A stretch of DNA of 64,000 bases, from IMG/VR virus record IMGVR_UViG_3300044940_000489, positions 55,537 to 119,536 of that record. One strand, 5' to 3'. Source of the DNA: a virus. Made by a program: the position numbers and the translations under genes. Of the stretch, positions 43,149 to 51,868 are shown one piece after another (the first letter of the stretch is position 1; every line of letters begins with the position of its first letter). The notes beneath the pieces were generated by a model. The model did not search any database and had not been told where the DNA came from. It was given only the letters and a program-made list of their open reading frames with translations.

Positions 43149-43466
43149 ATGAAGTATGGCCGCAAAGTTAGGCGCGGCAGATCTGAGCAGGATAATGATG
43201 AAAATCTGCGCGGAATGCTACGCGAATTGCAAAAAATAAATAAACAGCTGCTGGCTGAAAATAAATACCTTAAGAAGCAGCTAGCAATGGCAAATAACAT
43301 ACTGAACCAAGACTCGGAGTCAGTTCAGTCGGTTACACATGCCAAATCTGAAAAAAAGTGCCCAAAGTGCGGAAGTACGAGTTTTAGTGAAGTATCAATT
43401 TGGAATCCAAATGGAGAAATAGAATTTTTAGTGTGTCAAAAATGTTTACACCGAGAGAAGAAATAG
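43149..43466 (+). CDS. Coiled-coil zinc-ribbon protein
   Basis: 105 residues from MKYGRKVRRGRSEQ. Basic head, coiled coil (LRELQKINKQLLAENKYLKKQ), and a C-terminal zinc ribbon with CPKCG and CQKC separated by about 22 residues. Such small zinc-ribbon proteins often bind nucleic acid or RNA polymerase. Start chosen because the longer frame overlaps the previous gene by 85 bases. Confidence 0.55.
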   Translation: MKYGRKVRRGRSEQDNDENLRGMLRELQKINKQLLAENKYLKKQLAMANNILNQDSESVQSVTHAKSEKKCPKCGSTSFSEVSIWNPNGEIEFLVCQKCLHREKK

Positions 43467-43870
43467 AAAATAAACTTTCTAGCTCAGATTTGTATATATA
43501 TGATTCAATGGTATATAATGCTGGCCTAATTTTTAAAAGTATATCTACATATGAGCAAGGCATATTCGATTGCGAATATGATATAGAAATTCTTACAAAT
43601 TTTGTGTCTTCTAATATGGAAGCGGCTAACCACCTGAAAACACTACAAGTGCCGCCAATAAATAAGATTAAGCAGATTAAAAAAGAAATAGAAACAGCTA
43701 ATAAGCAAATAAAAAACATAAAAGAGCAGATCGTTAAATTCCGCTATATTTTAGATGAGAAGAAAAAAGAACTTGAAGAAATAACGAATAAAATAAACAG
43801 GTTTCTGGCCTCAAGACTGGAAAGCAAAGTAATTGATTATGAAGCGTTTAGATCAAAAAGAAATAAATAG
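43442..43870 (+). CDS. Hypothetical coiled-coil protein
   Basis: 142 residues from MFTPREEIENKL, overlapping the zinc-ribbon gene by 25 bases. Half of it is one long coiled coil (KIKQIKKEIETANKQIKNIK onward). No motif otherwise; precedes the polymerase genes. Function unknown. Confidence 0.5.
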   Translation: MFTPREEIENKLSSSDLYIYDSMVYNAGLIFKSISTYEQGIFDCEYDIEILTNFVSSNMEAANHLKTLQVPPINKIKQIKKEIETANKQIKNIKEQIVKFRYILDEKKKELEEITNKINRFLASRLESKVIDYEAFRSKRNK

Positions 43871-44090
43871 AATGATTAGGCAGGACATTGATTTTATCAA
43901 TTCTAAAAAGTATAACTATTCGCTTAAACAATACATGGCCTCATTTCGAGGGCAGAATTCAGATCATAAAATCGCCACACTTCTTAATATGAGTCAATCC
44001 GAGCTTAAGCAAGAAATGAATAATATTTTAAAAATTTATCGACAATCGTTGAATCTTAATGTATCATCAAAAGATGAGCAAAAATTTTAA
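43839..44090 (+). CDS. Hypothetical 83-residue protein
   Basis: ATG 43839 (a TTG two codons earlier is possible). Basic, helical, with an HTH-like segment (DHKIATLLNMSQSELKQEM). Overlaps the previous gene by 32 bases and the polymerase start by 17. Possibly a small DNA-binding protein. Confidence 0.45.
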   Translation: MKRLDQKEINRMIRQDIDFINSKKYNYSLKQYMASFRGQNSDHKIATLLNMSQSELKQEMNNILKIYRQSLNLNVSSKDEQKF

Positions 44091-47000
44091 AGATCTTACG
44101 ATTTTCGGACCGCACAATCACCCGCTTTCTTTAGATTCCGGAAATACCGTAGAAGGCTTCCTTAGGTCTGCAGCCGTTGATTTTGGAAGAAAAGCCATTG
44201 CAGTTACTGACCATGGAACTCTAGGTGCCATAATCGAGGCACACGATTTTTCTCAAAAACTTCTAAAAAAGAATATTGATATCAAAGTAGTTCCAGGAAT
44301 AGAGCTATATCTTATGCCTGAGCCGTTTGATGACACCGCCGGCTTTAACAAAGACGGAACACCTAAGTTTAACTACTATCACCTAACCGTTCATTTGGAT
44401 GATTTCGACGCATATTTGGACGCCTGTAAACTGTCTCGATCGGCTTTTGATAAAGCAGTGTGGAAGGGCGGCGAATTAAAACCAATGACTACATTTGAAG
44501 AGCTGCGCAGCCTATCTGGCAAAATTACCATATTTAGTGGCTGCATGGTTTCTCCAGTCATGAAGCCCATACTTAAGGGGCGCCAGGATGTCGCCGAGCG
44601 CTATTTTCAGGAGCTTATGGCAATTGCCGGACCAGGGCGTATGTTCATAGAAATATTGCCATATGAAGTCTCTAAAAATTGGAATCGCCAGACAAAGACT
44701 TTTGAGCCAATTAAAAATGAGTGCATACCAGACGGTCACCTTCAGATCGCATGCAATAAGTGGGGATTTTACTTGTCAGAAAAGTACAACATTCCCCTTG
44801 TAATCTCGGAAGACGCGCACTATGCACACGAATCTGAAAAACCCATACAAGATCTTAGACTCAATAAAGATGGCCAAGACAATTGGAAAATGTCGGACGC
44901 TAACTGCCTACACCATACAGACTGGCTATATCAAGAACTAAATAGGCTTCATCCCGAATATATAAATGAATCTAAGTTCTTAGAGATGGTAGACAACGGC
45001 TGGAAAAGCTTTGAAAATTTTAAAAGCTTTAGCCCTAAATTTAAGCACGCCTTACCAAAAATAGATATCCCACACTCCTGCGGCGAACATTGCACTAAGC
45101 ACAACAACCCTGACGATGCCATGGTGGGGTATATAGTTAATAAGATTATACAAAAGAATAAATTCGATATTAAAGATCCTGTATATATGAACAGGCTAAA
45201 GCAAGAGATTGATGCGCTTGCATACAACGGCAAAATCAATATCTTGCCATATTTCCTAGTCTTGGAAGAGATAGTTGATTGGTGCGCCGCAAATGATGTT
45301 CTGGTTGGGCCGGGACGGGGCTCTGCAGCTGGCTCCCTTCTGACATTTGGTCTAGGGATTACATCAGTAGATCCTATTAAAGAGGGGCTGAGTTTTGAGC
45401 GGTTTTTTGATGTAAGCCGCGTTGAAGAGGGGCTTGCTGATATAGACACTGACTTTAGTAATAAAAATAAAGTGGTGGAATTTGTAAAAAATCGATGGGG
45501 AGACAAATTTGCATTTTTGGGCACAGGGACAACATTCAAGACTAAATCGGCATTGAAGGACATCGACCGATTGCTCTATGGGTCCGTTCGAGAAGAAACT
45601 GACAGAATTTGTAAACTTATACCACAAAGCCCACAGGGGGTTAATGAAGAGGATTTTCTGCGCGGATACAAGGACGCTGACGGTAACTGGCAAGAAGGAG
45701 AGCTTCATAAAAATATGGAGCTTCGGGCTTATCTTGAAAATAACGTCCAATCCGCCGCCATGCTGTTTAAGATGGTAGGCCTAATTAGACAAATGGGCCG
45801 TCACGCTGCAGGAGTTCTGATAGCCGACAGGCCAATACACGAGTTTATCCCAGTCATGAAGATCAGTGATGAGATCACTACTCAGCTATTGCCAAAATGG
45901 GTAGAAAAGTGCGGAGGGGTAAAGTACGACTTGCTGGGACTAAATACTCTAGAAGACATACGGATATGCCTTAAAAATATTGAAAAACGTCATGGCCTAA
46001 AGCTAGATCCATGGAATTTGCCCGACGATCCCAAAATATGGGAGGCAGCGGCTAGAGATCCGGAGACCGTTTTCCAATTGCATACAGAAACGGTACGCCC
46101 AGGACTAAGAATGATGAAGCCTCGAAGCGTACAGGAAAGCGCCATTCTTACGGCAGTATTCCGTCCGGGAGCAATGGACGCCCCTTCCGTAGAAGATCCA
46201 CAAGTTACAATGGATAAAATCTTTTTAAATCGATGGACCGGGGCCGCAAGAACTTGGTACATTCACCAAGACTTAGAGCCAATTTTAGGTAATACTAAGG
46301 GCGTAATTGTATTTCAAGAGCAGATCATGGAGATTGCCCATAAGCTTGGCGGCTTAACTATGCCGGAAACGCAGAAACTAAGAAAGGCAATTTCTAAAAA
46401 GGCTTCTGATGACCTGATTATATTACTGAATAAGGTGCAGGATAATTTGGTCGCCAATCGCGGATGGACAGAAAAGCAGGCAGAAGCCGTTTGTGACCAG
46501 ATGAAGGCATCGGGCAAATATGCCTTCAATAAAGCTCATTCAGTTAGCTATATGTATGTAGCCAGGGCTTGTGCTTATTTTAAGTACTACTACCCGCTTG
46601 AGTGGTGGGCCGCCGTACTGACAAATGCGTCTAAAGACGATCTTAAAAAGTATTGGCCTAAAATTTCTAGCTTTACTAGACTGCCGGATATTAACCAATC
46701 AACCGAAGAGTTTCGCATAGTGGATGGCGATGACTCCCAGCCCTATCTACTTTCACCTCTTAATATGATTGAAGGTGTAGGGCCAGCTGCATATAATGAG
46801 ATTATTGCCAAAAGACCCTTCATAAATTTTGAAGACTTTCTCTCAAAAGTTGATCGTCGGGTTGTTAATAAAAGGGTCGCATTTAAGCTAATTCTAAGCG
46901 GCTGTTTAGACCAGTACTTTGGACCGAAAGTAACAGACCTAGAAAAGCTGCAAGAATATATGGCCCTAAAGGCCAAGCTGGAGGGCAAAAAGGTACCAGA

Positions 47001-47490
47001 AGCTATTCCTGATGAATTTAGGCAAATTACCGCCCTAAAAAGAGAGCTGATAAGAAAGAGCGTATTTAAGATCTATAGTGGCGATTTACTAGAGGCCGCC
47101 ACTCCGACTATGCTATTAAATAATATGGCCGAATGGAGCGACAGCAGAAAGCAGCTTTTATATGTAAAGAATCGAAAAATCCCCATAGTGGATATAAACG
47201 GCTACAACGCCAGAATGGATAACTTTGCGGACGACATCTTCGCCGTAGTGGCGTTTGTTGCAGAGACAAAAGAAGTGAGGTATTCTAATAACACTAAGAC
47301 CATGATGAAATTTGTCTTAGAAATAGAGGATCACAGAATAGAGGCAGTTAAGTGGCCGGAATGGAAGAAAACGCATCACGGTATTGATTTCTCGCCAGAC
47401 GAAAGCGCCTGCCTATTAATTATGAAAAAAAGATCAGGTTCAGATCAAGTTAGTATTTTAGAAGCATTTAAAATAGAGGAGATTGTATGA
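44074..47490 (+). CDS. dnaE: DNA polymerase III alpha subunit (DnaE-like)
   Basis: 1138 residues from ATG 44074 (an in-frame ATG at 44059 is less likely). N-terminal PHP domain with HNHPLSLDSG and AVTDHGTLGA. The C-family palm has PGRGSAAGSLLTFGLGI and DIDTDF (Asp456, 458, 460), then RQMGRHAAGVLIAD and the FNKAHSVSYMYVA finger-type motif. A C-terminal helix-hairpin-helix (MIEGVGPAAYNEI) and OB-like part (IFAVVAFVAETKEVRYS) follow. It is the phage replicative polymerase. No beta clamp, clamp loader or epsilon-like proofreader is visible in this window; proofreading may come from the PHP domain or elsewhere. Confidence 0.92.
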   Translation: MSKNFKDLTIFGPHNHPLSLDSGNTVEGFLRSAAVDFGRKAIAVTDHGTLGAIIEAHDFSQKLLKKNIDIKVVPGIELYLMPEPFDDTAGFNKDGTPKFNYYHLTVHLDDFDAYLDACKLSRSAFDKAVWKGGELKPMTTFEELRSLSGKITIFSGCMVSPVMKPILKGRQDVAERYFQELMAIAGPGRMFIEILPYEVSKNWNRQTKTFEPIKNECIPDGHLQIACNKWGFYLSEKYNIPLVISEDAHYAHESEKPIQDLRLNKDGQDNWKMSDANCLHHTDWLYQELNRLHPEYINESKFLEMVDNGWKSFENFKSFSPKFKHALPKIDIPHSCGEHCTKHNNPDDAMVGYIVNKIIQKNKFDIKDPVYMNRLKQEIDALAYNGKINILPYFLVLEEIVDWCAANDVLVGPGRGSAAGSLLTFGLGITSVDPIKEGLSFERFFDVSRVEEGLADIDTDFSNKNKVVEFVKNRWGDKFAFLGTGTTFKTKSALKDIDRLLYGSVREETDRICKLIPQSPQGVNEEDFLRGYKDADGNWQEGELHKNMELRAYLENNVQSAAMLFKMVGLIRQMGRHAAGVLIADRPIHEFIPVMKISDEITTQLLPKWVEKCGGVKYDLLGLNTLEDIRICLKNIEKRHGLKLDPWNLPDDPKIWEAAARDPETVFQLHTETVRPGLRMMKPRSVQESAILTAVFRPGAMDAPSVEDPQVTMDKIFLNRWTGAARTWYIHQDLEPILGNTKGVIVFQEQIMEIAHKLGGLTMPETQKLRKAISKKASDDLIILLNKVQDNLVANRGWTEKQAEAVCDQMKASGKYAFNKAHSVSYMYVARACAYFKYYYPLEWWAAVLTNASKDDLKKYWPKISSFTRLPDINQSTEEFRIVDGDDSQPYLLSPLNMIEGVGPAAYNEIIAKRPFINFEDFLSKVDRRVVNKRVAFKLILSGCLDQYFGPKVTDLEKLQEYMALKAKLEGKKVPEAIPDEFRQITALKRELIRKSVFKIYSGDLLEAATPTMLLNNMAEWSDSRKQLLYVKNRKIPIVDINGYNARMDNFADDIFAVVAFVAETKEVRYSNNTKTMMKFVLEIEDHRIEAVKWPEWKKTHHGIDFSPDESACLLIMKKRSGSDQVSILEAFKIEEIV

Positions 47491-48269
47491 ATAATGCCGA
47501 GTCAATTAAGCAATTGAGGCAAAAGTACACTGAGACAAAATTTGCAGCAGAAATCGAGCTGCAGCAAATTCCACAGAGCACTAGGCCCGGATGGGAAGCC
47601 AAGAAGCGACGCGCAGCCGAAGAGCTACCCAAATTGTCTCTTGATCTGGCCGAATCCATCTTAAGTAACTCAGTGGCTATGCTTCTGTCATCAGATATGC
47701 CGAATCAAGATAAATTCATTGAATATCTGAAAAGCCAAGAGTCCAATACAATAGTTATCGACAATAATGCGTTGGCGGAGTTCTTCTTTAAAAATGTCTT
47801 TCAAGAAAATCGCTCCGATTCATACTCATTTGGGAGCGAGACGGCTGCAAAAATTAACAACTTGCTATACGAAGTTGGCATTCAATTACAATTAGTCGCG
47901 ATTGACGTTATTATGATACCAGGAACGCTGTCCGGCACAGTAAAGGGCCGCAAGGCTGCAGTGGATCGCTTGCGTCAGATTTTCTCGGCAACATATGGGG
48001 ACTCTTTTGAATTTGCCTACCTTAATGCCCAGATTAAGCAGTTGATTTTAAACAATTTATCTGCCGATCGGATGGCGGTAGTCATCACAAATGCTAATAT
48101 GTCTACAGCATCAAAATTATCTAGCGTTATGAGCAGAGTGGTGACAGTGTCTTCTAATGGCGGGAACGGCAAGGTACTAGTTTCGGAAGAGGATACGCCA
48201 GATGCCGTGCTAAAAGCTATTGTGGGCTCATTATCCAAAAAAAGAAAAGTTGACTCTAAAACAAATTAA
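47487..48269 (+). CDS. Hypothetical 260-residue protein
   Basis: ATGA overlap with the polymerase. N-terminal helices, then alternating strands (NTIVIDNNALAEFFFKN, LQLVAIDVIMIPG, RMAVVITNANMSTASKL). The end is very basic (SLSKKRKVDSKTN). Placement suggests a polymerase accessory factor. Family not recognised. Confidence 0.5.
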   Translation: MNNAESIKQLRQKYTETKFAAEIELQQIPQSTRPGWEAKKRRAAEELPKLSLDLAESILSNSVAMLLSSDMPNQDKFIEYLKSQESNTIVIDNNALAEFFFKNVFQENRSDSYSFGSETAAKINNLLYEVGIQLQLVAIDVIMIPGTLSGTVKGRKAAVDRLRQIFSATYGDSFEFAYLNAQIKQLILNNLSADRMAVVITNANMSTASKLSSVMSRVVTVSSNGGNGKVLVSEEDTPDAVLKAIVGSLSKKRKVDSKTN

Positions 48270-48325
48270 TAATATTCTTATTTTAAGACACACTAAATAA
48301 CGCCCAAAGCGGCAAGGAGTATAAG

Positions 48326-49297
48326 ATGTCTATTGGTAAGTATGATCCAAATAAAGTTGACCGTCCCACATACGTTAAAAAGAAGTATTTTAACGTACAG
48401 CCAGGCAGCAATGTCTATCGCATTCTTCCGCCTTTTGGCTCACTTAAAGACAGTGGCCAAATCGCCTTCTATCGCGCAGTAATTTTTGTACAGTCCACAA
48501 AAGGGAAGCGGCCAGTTCCAACAATTATGAAAAAGGGTCGAGACGGCAGTATTATTACGCGATGCCCGCTTTTTGACAAAGTCGAAGCACTTAGCAAGTC
48601 AGTAGAGGCAATGGCAGCAGATCCCAATACAGATCCAACCGTGCTTGAAAACCGCAAAAAAATGGTTCAGTCGCTGTCACTTGACCGTGGCTATTATCTG
48701 AATGTCATCAACCAGGCAGGAGAGATTGGCGTACTAAAGATTCGATATACTGCATTCCAAAGCCTAAAGAAACGCCTAGAAGAACTTGCTTCTATGGGCG
48801 TTGATCCGATCAATCCGGGTCCAAATAACGGCGTATATTTTGATTTTAAGCGATACAAAGACGAAAAAGGCAAGACAGTGTACGAGGTTGTCCCTCTGCA
48901 GCGATCTTACAAAGATCCCAATACTGGCCGGTTAATTTCAGAAATGGCAATGGCACCAATTGATGATACTGTGGTCGCTCGCATGGAAAAAGAAGCATTC
49001 GATCTAAAGACTATGCACCGAACCTTTACAGAAGAAGAGATGTCACTCATTGCCACTCTCGATCCTAATACTATAGACCGAGTATTCGCGGCTCCACAAG
49101 AGTCTCGCGAAAGCCTCACTCCAGATGAGTTCGAGGCTGACGGTGAAGAAGAGGCAGCCAGCTTGGCTGTTCCTGCACAAACAACTAATGTAGCTACAGC
49201 CGGAAGACTATCTGCGCCAGTAGCCGCCACTGCGGTAGCACAGCCGATGTCGTCGCAAAGCGTTGTAGATATGTTTTTGTCAGGAAATAACAAGTAA
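48326..49297 (+). CDS. gp32-like single-stranded DNA-binding protein
   Basis: 323 residues, AAGGAG before ATG. A basic N-terminus (YDPNKVDRPTYVKKKYFNV) leads to NVYRILPPFGSL, the start of the OB-fold core of gp32-type proteins, with a long alpha/beta core to about residue 230. An acidic stretch (EFEADGEEEAASL) and an Ala/Thr-rich linker end in a conserved-looking tip (VVDMFLSGN), typical of SSB tails that recruit other replication proteins. Directly upstream of the UvsX region. Confidence 0.75.
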   Translation: MSIGKYDPNKVDRPTYVKKKYFNVQPGSNVYRILPPFGSLKDSGQIAFYRAVIFVQSTKGKRPVPTIMKKGRDGSIITRCPLFDKVEALSKSVEAMAADPNTDPTVLENRKKMVQSLSLDRGYYLNVINQAGEIGVLKIRYTAFQSLKKRLEELASMGVDPINPGPNNGVYFDFKRYKDEKGKTVYEVVPLQRSYKDPNTGRLISEMAMAPIDDTVVARMEKEAFDLKTMHRTFTEEEMSLIATLDPNTIDRVFAAPQESRESLTPDEFEADGEEEAASLAVPAQTTNVATAGRLSAPVAATAVAQPMSSQSVVDMFLSGNNK

Positions 49298-49821
49298 TGA
49301 AAAACGCGTCTAGCTCATTAATAGGCGAACAGAAGATGCTTGAGGTTCCCCGAGGCCGGGGAACCGGTTCTCCAATTGCTTTTAATGCAACGCCAATTTA
49401 TGATGCCGTTAATCAAATCGATCAGGTGAGGCGGGCTACGGCCATAACATCCCCAGATCTAATGGCTACTTTTAATATGGCAATGCACACCACATCCAAG
49501 CTAATCTCGCTAATCGAGCTAGAAAAATCATATGCGGAGGCATCGCTAAGAGAGGCCAAGGCTGTTGCTATCCTGGATAGGGCGGATGCAATGCTTGCAG
49601 CAAGGAATATGAAGTCCACGGCAGACCTGCGGGAAGCCGTAGTAAATCTAGATCCAGATGTTGTTGGCGCCAAAGAGAGACTGGACAATCTTACTGCGAT
49701 GCTCACTTTCTTTACAAATACATATTATGAGCTTAGGGAAGCTTTATACAGTACTAAAAAAATATGCGATATTTATCTAAAATTACCTAACGACCCGAAT
49801 ACAGGGGGAGAGCGTCAATGA
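49297..49821 (+). CDS. Possible recombination mediator (UvsY-like by position)
   Basis: 174 residues lying between SSB and UvsX genes with one- and four-base overlaps. Helical, with LEKSYAEASLREAKAVAILDR, and a C-terminal helix pair (AKERLDNLTAMLTFFTNTYY). UvsY-type mediators are small, helical and load UvsX onto gp32-coated DNA. Sequence resemblance is weak, so the call depends on order and shape. Confidence 0.45.
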   Translation: MKNASSSLIGEQKMLEVPRGRGTGSPIAFNATPIYDAVNQIDQVRRATAITSPDLMATFNMAMHTTSKLISLIELEKSYAEASLREAKAVAILDRADAMLAARNMKSTADLREAVVNLDPDVVGAKERLDNLTAMLTFFTNTYYELREALYSTKKICDIYLKLPNDPNTGGERQ

Positions 49822-50855
49822 GTAGCGTAAATAAATGGATTAATCAGCTTAAAAAACATGCTGCAGCAGTAGACTATGAGGAGTCAGTAAACAGAAAACA
49901 AGTAGTGGCTAAGTCTTCTAGTCCTGGAATTAATTACTTGTTTGGCAAAGCTCATGGGATTAAGCCTGGATATACTGCAATGATTTATGGCCCAGCCAAA
50001 TCTGGTAAATCTTTGTTTTCATTAGATTTTGCGGCACAGCTGCACAGAGACGACCCTAATGCTATCGTGCTTCATTTTGATACAGAATACAGAGAAACAG
50101 TAACAACTTGGGCCCCTAAGTTCGGGATCGACATGAGCAGAATCGTCTCCTACTCTACCAACAATCCAGAGGAGATTTTTGATTTTATTGCTGACGACGT
50201 GCAGGCGATGCTCCAGGAGGGTGCCCCGATTAAGATGATTATTATTGACTCTCTTGCGATGATTAAGTATCCAAAAGAAGCAAATGCGGAGTCCACTACT
50301 AACCTGCTGATAGGTGACGGCGCTGCCTATTTGGCACGCGGCATGAAAGCTATCTTGCCAGTTATCCGTAAGCACGGCATCTACACCATCTTGTGTCAAC
50401 ACGTTAGGGCGAATATGGACCCCAATACTTCCAAATACCGTCCATATGTAATCCCAGGAGGATTCGCTTTAAAGCATTCGGTCGAGTACTGGATGCTGTG
50501 TCAAAAAATCGAATCTAAAGATACAAAGGTTTTTGATACAGATAAGAAAGACGGCTCCGGAAATCCCATCCAAACTGGACACGCAATTCGTGTAAAGATG
50601 GAAGAAAATTCTTTAGGTCCACAAAACAGGGCTATTGAAGTAAATCTTTCATACCAGAACGGTCTCGTTGACCATCATTTGGAAGTGGCTGAACTGGCCA
50701 AGAATATGGGCATCGTAGAGCGACCCAACAACGTCACCTACATTTTTGGCGAGTATAAATGGCGAGGATTCGAGGACTTTGCCAATGCCATTAAGGCGGA
50801 CGAGGCTCTTGCAAGCCAGCTTATTGAAAAAATTAAACAGCAAGATATTACTTAA
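49818..50855 (+). CDS. UvsX/RecA-like recombinase
   Basis: 345 residues. Walker A GPAKSGKS near residue 58, HFDTEYRE at the catalytic Glu region, Walker B MIIIDSLAMI and loop-2-like region RANMDPNTSKYRPYVIPGG. This is the RecA core as in T4 UvsX. It catalyses strand invasion, which in such phages starts replication forks. The C-terminus (residues 290-345) is a small helical domain. Confidence 0.88.
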   Translation: MSSVNKWINQLKKHAAAVDYEESVNRKQVVAKSSSPGINYLFGKAHGIKPGYTAMIYGPAKSGKSLFSLDFAAQLHRDDPNAIVLHFDTEYRETVTTWAPKFGIDMSRIVSYSTNNPEEIFDFIADDVQAMLQEGAPIKMIIIDSLAMIKYPKEANAESTTNLLIGDGAAYLARGMKAILPVIRKHGIYTILCQHVRANMDPNTSKYRPYVIPGGFALKHSVEYWMLCQKIESKDTKVFDTDKKDGSGNPIQTGHAIRVKMEENSLGPQNRAIEVNLSYQNGLVDHHLEVAELAKNMGIVERPNNVTYIFGEYKWRGFEDFANAIKADEALASQLIEKIKQQDIT

Positions 50856-50881
50856 AATGATATAATTATACGTGGTGTTCG

Positions 50882-51868
50882 ATGGAAAACAAGCTCAGGC
50901 TATTTTTTGAAAAATATAAAATAGTACCCGAGCAAGAGACGGCGCGAAGTTTTCTATTCGACTGCCCAGCCTGCTCAGGCAAAAAGAAGTTATATATTCA
51001 AAAAAAGGATGGCAGAGCCGCCTGCTTTAAGCAAGGAAATCCTGGTCAATGCCCATCTCCTGGGAGCACAGCGGTTTACGCTCTCAGCCTTCTGACCAAT
51101 CTCAGCATCAAGCAATGTAAGGAAGAGCTGTTTGGAGATGTGCCCCAAATACATGAATCTTTAGACGTTAAGCTCGATATCAGCACGGACACAGCCAGAA
51201 CAGAATTGCAGCCGTTAAAACCAGAGCAAATTCCAGCCGACCTGGCGCTCCCCGGCATGCCCGAATTTAATGCGGGACTATCCTACCTGGAGGGACGTGG
51301 ACTGGATTTGGCTACTATAAAAAAATACGGAATAGGTTATTCGCCAAATATGCGCAGAGTAATATTCCCTGTAATTATGAATAAAAAAATGTATGGATGG
51401 CAGGGACGCGCTATTGATAAAGTGGATAAGGCTTACCGGATGTATAATCTACCTGGAGAATGGAAGGCCCGAAGTCTTATGTTTTATGATAATATACTGA
51501 AGTCAGACTTTGCAATTCTAGCAGAGGGGCCGGTATCTGCGCTAAAGTTCGCTAAAGTCGGAAGATTCGTCGCGTCCATGGGAAAAGAAGTGAGTCGCGC
51601 TCAGTTAGAATTACTAGCGAATGCGGGAATTAAGAAGCTATACTTGGCTCTTGATAGGGATGCGTTTGACAAAAACGATAAGATTAGATATTCTATGAGT
51701 GCTCTTGGCGTGGAATGCTATAAAATTCCCGTCCCAGATCATAGAGATGATTTTGGCGACTGCACTTATGAGGAGTGCGAGAAAGCTTTTGGTGAGTCTG
51801 TAATGCTTCAGGATGCCTTAAGCACGGGCGAATGGGATATCAAATTAGATACTAAGAGGTTGTTTTAA
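50882..51868 (+). CDS. DnaG-like primase
   Basis: 328 residues. N-terminal zinc finger with Cys28, Cys31, Cys48 and Cys57 (CPAC ... CFKQGNPGQC). A short linker follows, then the catalytic core with VIFPVIMNKKMYGWQGRAID, TOPRIM Glu in LAEGPVSALK near residue 215 and DRDAFDK near 258. It makes RNA primers at the fork and is encoded one base from the DnaB helicase it should contact. It lacks the long helicase-binding domain of bacterial DnaG. Confidence 0.85.
   Translation: MENKLRLFFEKYKIVPEQETARSFLFDCPACSGKKKLYIQKKDGRAACFKQGNPGQCPSPGSTAVYALSLLTNLSIKQCKEELFGDVPQIHESLDVKLDISTDTARTELQPLKPEQIPADLALPGMPEFNAGLSYLEGRGLDLATIKKYGIGYSPNMRRVIFPVIMNKKMYGWQGRAIDKVDKAYRMYNLPGEWKARSLMFYDNILKSDFAILAEGPVSALKFAKVGRFVASMGKEVSRAQLELLANAGIKKLYLALDRDAFDKNDKIRYSMSALGVECYKIPVPDHRDDFGDCTYEECEKAFGESVMLQDALSTGEWDIKLDTKRLF

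Noticed and set aside
45364-45750. Minus-strand ORFs inside the DNA polymerase gene
   Set aside because: Shadows of the polymerase frame; no RBS and no protein-like motif.
48220-48260. SV40-type nuclear localisation signal (KKRKV) in the 260-residue protein
   Set aside because: A short basic tail in a bacterial virus; chance match with no meaning for a eukaryotic import system.
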